Origin: Linyphia triangularis
Taxonomy: Eukaryota > Arthropoda > Arachnida > Araneae > Linyphiidae
Assembly (NCBI GenBank): GCA_963978545.1
Contig: OZ021722.1
Coordinates: 5,460,001 to 5,524,000 of the forward strand
Length of the DNA stretch: 64,000 nucleotides
Reading direction: 5' to 3'
Of this stretch, positions 22,439 through 32,622 are shown one piece after another. The position numbers were made by a program, and so were the translations under genes. Position 1 is the stretch's first letter. Every line of letters starts with the position of its first letter. Under the pieces are notes generated by a model. That model was not told the origin of the DNA, did no database searches, and saw nothing but the letters and a program-made list of their open reading frames with translations.

Positions 22439-24182
22439 TAGGCTTGGGCGATGCATCGATACATCGGCAAAAACCGGTGTGAAATCAACATCGTCAAACC
22501 GGTGTAATTATTTTCTCAAAACCGATACATCACGATCTGTTTTGACGGGAATACGATACTTGCCTAGCACTTCAAGGACGAAGAACCGTGTCACGATTCA
22601 TGCGCGGTGTTCCTAAGATACTATAGAAACGTATTGAAACCGTCGACACCGCGCCGTTTGAAACGAGTTCCATTTGCTTTTGAGCGGTACTTCATCAGCA
22701 AGCTCATGGGTGCAATGGGTCAGCAAGCGCAGGGTGGATAATCCTATCCACCCTGCCCTGCATATGTGCGATGTTCCCAATATTGTATAGAAACGTAGTG
22801 AAACCGTCGACATCGAGGCCGTTTGAGAAGATTTCCATTTGCTTTTGCGCATGCCCCATACTTCATCAGTAAAAACCGCATTGTGGTAATCGTATCCACC
22901 TTCCGTATGTGCGATGCGTATTGAAATTGCGAGGTGGCGCCAGTAGTCTAGTAATATTGGAGAATCGATAAAAGAAGTATTCCTTTTATTGTTTGAGCAT
23001 TATTTATGTTGTTCACTCAACTCTTGGGAAAACGTTATAATTTTTATTTAATAGTCATCCGATATAAGACCTTGATATCTATTTTTGAAATTCTATTGAG
23101 CATTTCCTACACTTTTTGTGTTTCATTTTTTTTTTTTTTTTTTTCATTATTTCTCTAATTTGAAAGAAATAAAATATTACACTTTTGTATTTTGAAATCT
23201 TTTATATTAACTTCAAGATTTTTTTTATCTTGCTATTATTTGATTTTGCTTTATTTATTAATGCAAGGGGATTGCGGTATTCTGGCGCGTTAATTTCCGT
23301 CTAGTTCTTACCCAGTCAAGATAATCTGGTTATTTATTACTATGAGCTGTTTGTTATATCTGCCAAAATCTATATGAACTAGTGCATGGACTACAGTTGT
23401 TTCTCTAGTTTGATTGCTTAAATACTTAAAAACGATTTTTTTCCCATTTACGTTGAAGGATTTTCTCTTCTGTCTCTTTAAGTCAATAAATGTTTTATAA
23501 TTTTTTTTTCAGTTTGCACAATTTGAAAAAAGTTTATTTCCATAAGATTAATTACTCAATCCAACATGGCTTCTTAAAAATGCGGAAATAAAGATTTTTT
23601 TGGCAAAAAATAAATATCACTAGAATTTTAAATAATATTCATTAATTTTATTTTTATTGTTTAATAGTTATATTGTTTATTGTAAGTAATAAAATATTCA
23701 TTATAAAGTATGCTTTTGATTTAATAATTGAGAATATCCAATAACTAAAGTAACATGTGCACCGTCAGGAAGTGCTCTTGTCCTCCACCCCCCCCCCCCT
23801 TCCCTGGTAAATAACAAAGTAAAATTTCATTAAGATAGAGAAATTGAAAAATCCGGATTAAACCAAAATAATAATAATAATAATAATAACCGGCTTATAC
23901 CCCTTTGGGTGCTTTGTGTATCCCCCTGAAAATATTTCGGTCGCTGCTCATGTTATTTAAAATAAACTTCGTAAAACTATAAAAAACTAAAATGAATTTA
24001 ATAAAATTTTACAAAGCTAAGTAAGCATAACTTTCGGCTATATAGCTTGTTATGAAAACGTTGTTTTGTAGTATTTTGTAAAAAATAATATGCACATAGC
24101 TAACATCGCGATGTATCGTGACATCGTGCTGTTTGCTTCCCCATATATCACGATGCAGAAATGTTGACATCGCCCAGGCCTA
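22439..24182. mobile_element. hAT-type non-autonomous element with perfect 8-bp TSD
   Basis: The left end TAGGCTTGGGCGATGCATCG and the right end CATCGCCCAGGCCTA are terminal inverted repeats of the TAGG(C/T)(C/T)TGGGCGATG type. ATATATAC flanks it exactly at 22,431-22,438 and 24,183-24,190. The outer ~480 bp are CG-rich and contain two diverged copies of a GAAACCGTCGAC(A)CCG(C/A)G block. The ~1.2-kb middle is AT-rich, with C-run and (AAT)n microsatellites. The small ORFs are chance, with no hAT dimerisation domain or DDE motif seen. A 315-bp deletion derivative is at 54,893-55,207. Confidence 0.85.
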
Positions 24183-24190
24183 ATATATAC

Positions 24191-24310
24191 CAAAGTGGTC
24201 ATTTTTTCAAACAAATGAAAATGTTAATAGTACTATTCTACGTCAAATTTAAACGTATGGACAAGTATTATACTGTTATTGAAAGTTATGCGATGTTCCA
24301 CACCCCCAAT
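24191..24310 (+). repeat. Fragment of the large foldback family
   Basis: CAAAGTGGTCATTTTTTC and GTTATGCGATGTTCCACACC in order match the inner part of the arm at about 6510-6610 and, inverted, 7450-7560. The hAT element at 22,439 lies directly to its left, so it may have inserted at or near the edge of this older copy. Confidence 0.55.
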
Positions 24311-25454
24311 TTTTTGCAAAGGTTAGTAAGATTGATATGATTCTATTTAAACATGACATATACTAATAAATTCAGATTTATTATTTAAAAGTATAGCAAC
24401 GAAAATCATTCGTGTGTCAAAGTTAATATAAAAATCGATTATTCAAAAATTTCTGAGTTTAAATATTAATACATTATTTCACAGCAGCGTAACAAAAAGT
24501 TATAAACATCTTCACGCGAACTTGTTTCTGATTTAAAGCTTCTGGTTATATTTACAAAACTTTTTTGAGGCACATGTTATTCTCATAGAAAAGCATCCCT
24601 TGAGACGTTTCACAAATCTATCGGGTTTTTTCTTTCTAAAAACACGCATTTTTAATCACCATTGGTTGAATTTTCTTTGGGACTATTTAACAGGGATTAT
24701 GATTGTACGAGAACGAGAAGAAAATTATTTTCTAAGCCTTATGAAGATTTATCGCAATGCGTTTATTTTCTTTTTTTGAATGCTAAAGTTAAGGCTTAAA
24801 GAAAGTTCAAATGTGACCAAACAGTTTGCACTTTTCTTTCTTTTCAGTTTGTGGCTGAATTAAATACTGAAATCAGAAGGAAGTGAAGTTATTTGTAAAA
24901 TTATTTGAATTGCTTGTGCTCTCATGTTGAAAATAAAAATGCTGTGGCAGAGATGTTCCTAACATTTTTATTCATTACACACTCTTTGTGAAACTTTATT
25001 TTTAATTTTATTGAAATAAATTTAAAAATTGTTTGTTGATGAACTTCATGTGTTTTGAAAAAGTACTTCGATAGACAATAAATTTGGGGAAATATTGCAT
25101 TTGATTTGTGGTACAAAAGAGATTGATACTGTCTATTGAGAATTTTTTTTTATCGATTTACATTTTTTATTGAAACCTTGAAGAATTAACTATCTTATCC
25201 TTTGACGACGATATCTATCTGGAAAAAACCTGTAAGCAATGAATAATTCAAGTATCGAATAGATGTTTCCTGTACCAAAAGTTATACTCAAGTGGAGAAA
25301 AGCTGATGTTCAGACAAAAAGCATTACTATTTTAGGTTATCCATACTCCTAGAAGAAGAATTACTTGCTTTACATGTTAAGTATCTGGGATCGAACTGTG
25401 CTTGAAGCTTTCCTGTGTTTCTTTTTGAAGCGAGTAGACACGGCGACAATTGTT
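24311..25454. other. AT-rich spacer, nothing recognised
   Basis: No repeat or gene supported. Confidence 0.6.
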
Positions 25455-25465
25455 ACAGAAAGTAT

Positions 25466-25648
25466 CGGTTGGTTGGATTGTGCGCTCAACGACCTGATCT
25501 TATCCAGAATAACTACTAATCAGACCGGGACATACAGCTTAATGTGGATTTCGAACCACAACGAACATCCATGCCTTACCCGGGATTCGAATCCAGCACC
25601 TTTGCCATGCGAGGCCAGAGCGAGCACCACACAGCCATCAGTTGGGCT
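25466..25648 (-). mobile_element. tRNA-derived SINE, family 2
   Basis: The minus-strand head has GCCCAACTGATGGCTGTGTG, a GCTC...GGCCTCGCATGG region, and the B-box GGATTCGAATCCCGGG. It is followed by TAAGGCATGGATGTTCGTTG and a tail ending in (CCAA)n. ACAGAAAGTAT (25,455-25,465) and ACAGATAGTCT (25,649-25,659) look like a TSD with two later mutations. The 128-codon plus-strand ORF across it is spurious. Confidence 0.78.
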
Positions 25649-26059
25649 ACAGATAGTCTCGTGTCAGTTATCGGGCTGCCTTGAAGTAGAGAAGATTTCC
25701 GAACTTTTACCCTTTGAGCAGCAAATGCATTGCAGTTTCCCCCTCTCTTAGAAAGATCTTCAGGAAGGAATCCCATTATGCATCTTTCGGATTATTCTCA
25801 GTAGTCCTGATCGAACAATGCTTATTCCAACGAAATGTACCCAACATGTAGTCATAGTGCCAAAGAAAAAAAAAAAAGAAAAAAAAAACTCTGATACAAT
25901 TGTAAAAGAAAATAATTTAATCAGATATATTTTTGTTTTGAGTTTCATTATTCATAGGAAAGACTTTTTTTTATACAACTCCCTTTACAACACATTCCTT
26001 CGATTTATAATTCACAATTTTGAATCACTTAACTTCCGATTCCACTCTTCCGACTAATT

Positions 26060-26460
26060 TAATATCCTTCGAGGGACGGATCTTCACACAGCGTATTTTA
26101 TTGTTTACAGAAGTCAACGAATTAACCCGCTTCGAGCAATCAGCAACCGTATTATTTCACAACCTCATAAATCATTCATAGAAACACCATCCTCCCCCAC
26201 TTCACTACAACCCGCTTAATTAGATTCCGCAGCCAATCTGCATAAATTCGCAAAATACGATTAATTAAATGGAAATTCCAGAGACGCACACATCAAAACC
26301 CAACAGCAAACGAAATAAACTCGATTACTCATCGTATCTCGTCATTTATTCACGTCTCCGGGAGACCTACCTTTAAAAATGGGATTCCAAGTCCTTAAAA
26401 CATGCGCTCTAATCCGAAACATGTAACTAGGGTTTTAAAAAGAGTAACCTGCCCTGAAGG
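26060..26460. promoter_or_regulatory. Candidate conserved regulatory island
   Basis: For 400 bp the homopolymers and low-complexity DNA of the surroundings vanish. The sequence is balanced, contains CpGs, and holds homeodomain-type words: GCTTAATTAGATT (about 26,214), CGATTAATTAAATGG (26,259) and CTCGATTACTC. No ORF is supported. Enhancer identity is an inference from composition and motif words only. Confidence 0.25.
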
Positions 26461-26720
26461 GGCCAGCGAACCAAAAGCTCATAAATGATGAGTGTGTCCC
26501 TTGGAACAGGGCCATCCATTTCAAGAGATTCTGACCGTAATTGCGATGTATTTCTTTCAAGAGAGGGAGGAATGCAGTGCCCATCAGACCAACTTCTTCA
26601 ATCTGCGATCTCTGTCAATTACCGTGAGTGGTCTACGATTAAGGTTGGCTGGAAGAAAGGGGCATAGTCTTAAAAACTCTCGCCTTCCCTTATTAGACAG
26701 GGAAGCAACTGTAAGTTTAG
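26461..26720 (+). other. Open stretch of uncertain status
   Basis: Two plus frames are open together (60 and 96 codons, from 26,485 and 26,492). The sequence is more balanced than its surroundings and ends near a donor-like ACT|GTAAGT at about 26,711. The peptides (for example SLGTGPSISRDSDRNCDVF) match nothing I know. It could be an exon fragment or chance. Confidence 0.2.
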
Positions 26721-26724
26721 GTAC

Positions 26725-27160
26725 AACATCGAACATCATTCTGATTTTTTTCTTTTTCTTTTTATGTATTATATACAGATAATGAGGAGAAAAGTTAGTA
26801 GATTATGAATACACTGGTCTGCCGTGTCAAAAATGGCCGAAACTGGTACAGAATCGACTTTGAATGAATTGAACTGAATTCTATTGCCAAATATGTCACA
26901 ACTTGCTAAATAATTAGCATTTTTTTTTTTATTGGTTACCCACCGATCATTAATTTTCAATTTAAGAAAGTTGCAGACGATTTCTGAGTCTTTGACTTGG
27001 ATAAACTTGCATATTTTAAATGTAAGTCAAATTGGCGACATCATTGCGTCATCAGTGACGCGATATTTACAGCCAACTTGGTTAACTTTAAAAAAAAAAT
27101 GCAAGTAGGCCGTCGTCAGATATCTGAATTCTCTGCAACCTTCATAATTGTAAATTAAAA
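26725..27160 (+). mobile_element. Truncated copy of the long-inverted-repeat element at 49,823-50,475
   Basis: Starts within the arm at ACATCGAACATCATTCTGA and continues through ACTGGTCTGCC, AAAAATGGCCGAA, CTTGC(T/C)AAATAAT(T/G)AGCAT and GTTGCAGACGATT. It breaks in the centre (about 27,160), just before a 70-bp (AT)n tract. The right arm is missing. Confidence 0.7.
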
Positions 27161-27172
27161 AGAGATGTGTTA

Positions 27173-27175
<3 letters not shown>

Positions 27176-27246
<71 letters not shown>
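27176..27246. repeat. (AT)n microsatellite, ~70 bp
   Basis: Uninterrupted AT dinucleotides. The YIYIYI ORFs on both strands are its translations. Confidence 0.98.
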
Positions 27247-27251
<5 letters not shown>

Positions 27252-28082
27252 AACTATCAACTTTCAAAAAAGCATTTAAATGGAACTTGCAAACAGTACT
27301 TCAGAATAACAACTGAACGGCCAAATAAATTATGTACTATTTTAAAATTTCATTTTCTAAACTATAGAGCAAAAAGCCAATTTCACAATCTTGCCACCAG
27401 TTTGCAGCAGTGGATCATGAGCAGCTTTTTAAATCCAAAAATACTGAAAACTAGGAGACGGCGCATAGTTACACCCTATGGCTCAAAGTATGTTCCACAT
27501 GGAAAGATTTAATGGCGCAAAGTAAAGGAGATACCGAATCACAGTTTTTTGTAACAACCTATACCCATACATACTCAAAGTTGTTTAGCAATCAAAGTTT
27601 TATTATTACATGTACATCACGCATATGCTTATTATTGGTGAGTAAAAAAATGTGATTACAACTTATTTAGTAGGGTACTACCATTTTATTAAATATATAT
27701 ATATTTTTATTAAGCTCGCTGTTTCGACTCCAAATCCTGAGAACCTACTTAGTCCTGTTCCTAGTAGTTTATAGGGTTTCCAACAATCGAAACTCATATG
27801 ATGTCCACTAATGGTTGTAATGAAAAGGGGACAGTTGCTCTTTGAAGTATTCTCGGAAATGGTTCGTCATTTAATGAAACTTAATCCAACGATGCATCGG
27901 AGCCCTCGGAAAGCTCTTGTGTCAGAAGATCGCAGACACTAACAACCAACCTAATGACATTTGAACACAAAATTTGACATACCTATGTAATTGCAATGGC
28001 AATACATGATCTAAATACAGTTATATTACTATTGATAGTTAAAAACGGGTTTGTAATTGGCAAATAAAATTGGAAGATGGTT
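27247..28082. other. Spacer, nothing recognised
   Basis: Mixed AT-rich sequence. No element borders or coding evidence. Confidence 0.55.
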
Positions 28083-28315
28083 CTTTTCTTTAGACGGTTA
28101 CCAGATAAAAATTGCTGCGATTACTCATCTAAACCTTTAAATCATTTATAATTCCTATAACAAACCGTTATATGGTTAATATAGGAATCCTATAACAAAA
28201 GTCATAAATATTTAAGCATGGCTATACATTTACACATCATTTAAGCTTGTAAACATTAGGCTTGTCGCCAAATGCGCCAACTGGTACTCGTCTAACGGAA
28301 GAGTACATAGAAGAA
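28083..28315 (+). repeat. Dispersed repeat R4
   Basis: Words in order are AGACGGTTACCAGATAAA, AATCATTTATAATTCCTATA, CATTTAAGC and AACTGGTACTCGTCTAACGG ending in AAGAGTAC. The same order recurs at 31,140-31,315 and 36,013-36,240, and inverted at 36,905-37,052. The terminal word GTACTCTTCCGTTAGACGAG (inverted here) behaves as a terminal inverted repeat. Confidence 0.6.
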
Positions 28316-29829
28316 AATTCCTGTTTAAAGGTTTTTATGTGTTAAAGGTGTTATTATGATTAGTCCCAAGTTTTTGGCAGATGAACAAGCCCTACCATAA
28401 CGTCTTATATAAAGTCCATCGATTTCAAGTGTAGTTAAGAACTTTAATTCTATAACTAATTTTAATTTGGTAGAAGAAAAATCAAACCAAAGTGTACTCA
28501 AAAACAAACTATTTAAAACAATGTCTTCGAAGAAACAAACCGGGGAGCCGTTGCTATAAATGAGCTGCCGGCATTCAATAACACTAGAAACAATTCGATC
28601 CAATTAAGACTTCTAACGAATTTAAAACAAAGCGCAACTTCATCACCTTATCTGAAGGCGCGGTCTCAAGAATGTTGGAAATATTTTCTATAATGAGATA
28701 GTAAAGTTTCCGAACTTGCACAAAAAAAAAATTAGAAGGGGGGGGAACTAATTTGTATCGGTGATGGTTTTTATCGTTGCGTCGCCATTTTTTCTTCTTC
28801 TGCGAACTGCTTACGAAAGCGAAGTTTCAATACGGTGCAATTAATGTTGAAGGACACTGGCAAGTACTGTGAAAGCCCCCCCGCTTTAAACAGGAAATAA
28901 TTCTCAATTGTCTTTCAGCTGTAGTTTAATCTAGAAAAATATCCAAAGATGTAAAATACTATAACTTTATCCATTCGTTCAAAAACACTTACTTCCACAG
29001 AAAAGAGCGCTATCGTTTCACTGAAATTTGGAAAATTTGAAAACTTTTAGAAGAATCATAATCCACATTTTTATTCTTTTCTGATTAAATTATTTGTGAG
29101 CGAATAAATAAAGTTATTTAAATTTTTTGCGTGTTTTATGGTTTTAGAGAAGATCGGTTATAAAAGTTTATTTTTTGGGGATTGAAGTTGACTTCTGCAT
29201 TTTTCCTGGTACTTTTCTGGGACTCAAAATTCTAAAGTCTTTATTTCTAGCAGTAACGTATTATGCTTTGAAACTTAAAGAAACTATTTTAAATTTTTAA
29301 AATTTAAAAAAAAAAAAATTTAAATAAAAAAAATTAAATTAAAAAATTTCAAAATTTTGATATTTCCAAAATTCAATATATTTCCAAAATTCAATATATT
29401 TAAAAAACTTTTTAAAAAAATAACTTCATTTTTGCATTAAATTACTTAAAAATCATAGCATGAATTTTCTTCATGATTTTTCAACAAAATATTTAGAAAT
29501 TACTATTTTTTTTTTTTTTTTTTTTAAATATGTTGTGCAAACTCAATGTAAAACCCATAGGTCATCAACCTTTCTTTTTCATATATAAATATACATGCAT
29601 GTAATTTTAAAAACTACAAAAATCTTTTAGAAAAATAATTTAACAAATTCTAAAACAAAATCGAGATTTTTTTTTATTATTATTGTACAACTTTCAGTCT
29701 TTTATCCCAAATTTTAAATGTTAATTTTTTTTTTGTAAAATAAAAAAATTAAGTATACAATTTACTTAAAGAATCATTGTAAGATATTTTGTGCTTGAAC
29801 TGTGTAATTTGCATTCAATATTATATTTC
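28316..29829. other. AT-rich spacer with poly-A/T and G runs
   Basis: AT-only palindromic stretch near 29,290-29,410 and poly-T near 29,505-29,525. One unsupported 92-codon minus ORF (28,325-28,603). Nothing recognised. Confidence 0.55.
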
Positions 29830-30230
29830 TAAAAAAAATGGTCAGTAAGAAAAAAAAATTATTAAAAATTGTGGCTTTTTAAAGTATAAAAAACATGAAA
29901 AAATTTTGATTTTCATGTAAGTAATAATTGTAATTTAAATTCTCTTAAACTCCATTTGCAATTTTTTTTTTTAAAAAAAAGTGGTCAGTAGTTAAAAAGG
30001 AATTACAAATTGTGGTTTTTTCAAGTAAAAGAAAAAAACATGGAGAAATTTTGATTTTTATCTAAGTAGTAATTGTAATTAAAACTCTCTTAAACTCTTT
30101 TTGTAATTAAAAAGAAAATGAGTCAATAGTAGAAAAAGAATTAAATATGTGTCTTTTTAGAGTAAAAAAAAAAAAAAAAAAAAGCGTGGATAAATTTTGA
30201 TTTTTATGTAAGTAGTAGTTGTAATTTATA
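29830..30230. repeat. Degenerate tandem repeat, ~140 bp, nearly 3 copies
   Basis: TGGTCAGTA (29,839, 29,982; GAGTCAATAG at 30,119), then GTGGCTTTTT/GTGGTTTTTT/GTGTCTTTTT and AAATTTTGATTTTTATGTAA, repeat with periods of about 141 and 137 bp. Long A runs have expanded in each copy. Confidence 0.7.
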
Positions 30231-31067
30231 CTCACAAAAGGCACCTTAAAAAAAAAGTTTAAAACTGCACCTCATAAATTAGAGATTTTAAAAATTTTAG
30301 CGGCAAATGTTAAAACTTCCTTACCGCATAAACCCATTCAATATATTCTCACTAAAACTAATTAAATTTACTTGTTTGAATAAACAAAACAAAAAATTGA
30401 TTCCGAAGTTCGATATTCTCATATGTAGGAAAACTAAAGAACAAAAGTTAACTGGTGATATTTCTATACTTCAAACTAAGAAAAATGAAAAAGAGGGGGG
30501 GGGGGGAGAGAAATCTTATCTCGTTTCGTAGGAGAATCCCGTGCAATTAACTCTTAGTAAGAATACTGAGAACTGGAGCAGGAAGTAATTTAAAGTGTCT
30601 TCCTAATGAATGGACAATCAAATCGCTGAGGCTGCTTAACTAGGCGAACATTTCATCCAAGACTCTCTTCCCCTTTTATTTTTTTTCCTTTCCGAAACAA
30701 TTCATCTTAAACTTTCTTCAAAGCAAACTTTCTTTGATGCCGTGTAGTGTAAGAATAAAATATACAGGAATGATTTCCGATTTGAAGAAGTTCTCTTTTT
30801 TTTATTTTTTTTTATTATATATATATAAAGAACTTTTATTTATATATATATACATAAAGAACTAATTACGGATGGGGTGAAAATAGTTTTTCCAAAAATG
30901 CTTTTAGTGTTTATGACGAGAGTTCATGTGAGGGAGAAAAGTGCAATGCTTGAAAAATGAAAAGATTTGTTTTTTATTTAAAATTGGACGTCTCGATAAA
31001 CTCTGCAACTCCTCATTCCAGGATATTCTTAAAAAAGTAGAACAAATAATTGCTCAAGAAATTTTGG
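30231..31067. other. AT-rich spacer with a poly-G run
   Basis: A GGGGGGGGGGGGAGAG tract lies at about 30,495-30,510, and (AT)n runs at about 30,818-30,852. No gene supported. Confidence 0.55.
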
Positions 31068-31315
31068 TAAGGTACTCTTCGTTAGACGAGTTTTAGATAA
31101 TAACAGCAAAAAAATTCAACCATAACTTATTCAATTGAACAACTTTTGAATTATTTATAATTCCTATTACAAACCATAATACAGTTGCTATAGCAAACAA
31201 GCGACATTTAGACTTGGCGATACATTTACGCTTCATATAAACTGGTAAACATTTCGACTTGGCGTCAACTGAGCCAAGTCGTCGTCAAACCGTCTAACAT
31301 AAGACGACTACCTTT
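31068..31315 (+). mobile_element. R4 MITE, copy with both inverted ends
   Basis: The left end GGTACTCTTCGTTAGACGAG and the right end CGTCTAACATAAGACGACTACC are imperfect inverted repeats around the R4 body (ATTTATAATTCCTATTAC, CGACATTTAGACTTGGCG). At 248 bp it is the most complete copy of this family in the window. No TSD resolved. Confidence 0.55.
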
Positions 31316-31780
31316 GGCAATCAATTTTGTTCTGGTGATGTTTTGGTAATGCTCAATTTCGCCAAACTGGCTGCATTTGTGAAAAAATAGTTATTAATTT
31401 TCAGTTTTGGTTATGAACGATTACTCGTACAGGACTGATAAACGAACTTCCCAGATAGCATTTTAACATTTTCAACACCATATCTAAACCTCCTAAACAA
31501 AAAGGTTCAAATAAAAAAGATGTAACCTTTTCATAAGTTTGATGACATGGTCCTAATTTTTACTTTCAACCCAAAACCTGTCTGCACGGTCAATTTCAGG
31601 AGAAGTGACCGTTTTAGTATCAAAATCAGCGGTGCAAGTAAATTTTTGACATGCGTCGTTTGCCAAAGTTTGCAAAATGGCATAAAGGGGCTTGTATTCA
31701 GTGGGCCCGAAATCATATGAATTGAACGAATGGTTAAGAGCTCTGTTCAGTGATGAAAAGAACTTTAATTTGGATGGATG

Positions 31781-32415
31781 TAAAGCGTAATGCAGCTTTC
31801 GCTGTGGGCGACGGGTCTCGATCCCAAGACCATTGGAACTCGAGAGAGATACTTTACCGCTGTGCAAAAGAGTACTCTAGTGAACAGAAGTTTTATCTGT
31901 TATTTGATGTCGCCACATATAGCCCCCTCCCAGTGACGAAGGAGTGATACTGTTGATCAACGTCTGATCGGAGTTGTAGGTTTGGGATGCCTGTTGCATC
32001 GTTGTGTCCACTTGTTGCGGTGTTGCACGCGAGTTGCGTATGTGGTTGTTTGTTGCGAGTTGCGTGTGGTTGTTTGTTGCGAGTTGCGTGTGGTTGTTTG
32101 TTGCGAGTTGCGTGTGGTTGTTTGTTGCGAGTTGCGTGTGGTTGTTTGTTGCGAGTTACGTATGTGATGGCTTGTTGCGATGAAGTGTCTCCTTTCAGAA
32201 GCGTCGATAGATGGCAGCATGATTCGTTTTTTAGTCCAGTCACCAATAAAGCGTAAACTAGCTTTCATTGGCCACGGGCCTCGATCCAGGGACCATTGGA
32301 ACTCGAGAGATATACTTTATCGCTTTGCAAAAGAGTACTCCAGTGCACAGAAGTTTTATCTGTTATTATTTGATGTCGCAACATATATGTATACGTGTTA
32401 TTTGATGTCGCCACA
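31781..32415 (-). mobile_element. Insertion in the transposase, with two tRNA-like repeats and a minisatellite
   Basis: The interrupting DNA is flanked by GATG on both sides (31,777-31,780; 32,416-32,419). On the minus strand it begins TGTGGCGACATC, and a ~120-bp block is present twice (about 32,415-32,262 and 31,918-31,795). Each block has an A-box-like CAGCGGTAAAG and a B-box-like GGGATCGAGACCC or GGATCGAGGCCC, suggesting a tRNA-derived or LTR-like origin. Between them lies a 24-bp minisatellite. The ORFs of 60-117 codons on several frames are by-products of this repeat. Confidence 0.55.
32029..32160. repeat. 24-bp minisatellite (about five copies)
   Basis: GCGAGTTGCGTGTGGTTGTT plus TGTT repeats with period 24 (starts 32,029, 32,055, 32,079, 32,103, 32,127, 32,151; the first unit has a 2-bp insertion). 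Because 24 is a multiple of three, all open frames stay open and encode VVCCELRV repeats. No protein function is implied. Confidence 0.93.
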
Positions 32416-32622
32416 GATGCGATGATCGACGATATAGTCACGATATTTGCAAAGTACTACCACGAACTTTTTCAACAGACAACAAGGAGGGGGTTTACTC
32501 ATGGTGTGGGGAGCATTTTCTTACAATGGAACTACCGATATGGCTTTTTTAAAAGATCGTCAATGTTCTGAAGATTACCAGAAAATGGTCGAATTACAGT
32601 TGTTTCCATTTGGCAGTTGCTA

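Noticed and set aside
22613..22852. 79-codon minus ORF as a hAT transposase remnant
   Set aside because: The peptide has no DDE or dimerisation motif and comes from two copies of a duplicated CG-rich block in a non-autonomous element.
25365..25751. 128-codon ORF on the plus strand
   Set aside because: It runs antisense through a SINE with a recognisable tRNA-like head and a near-perfect TSD.
27027..27512. YIYIYI-containing ORFs of 77 and 115 codons
   Set aside because: Most of each is the (AT)n microsatellite at 27,176-27,246.
31982..32256. Open frames of 61-117 codons on several frames, with repeated VVCCELRV or ATRNKQPH
   Set aside because: They are translations of a 24-bp minisatellite whose length is a multiple of three; stops are absent on both strands for that reason alone.
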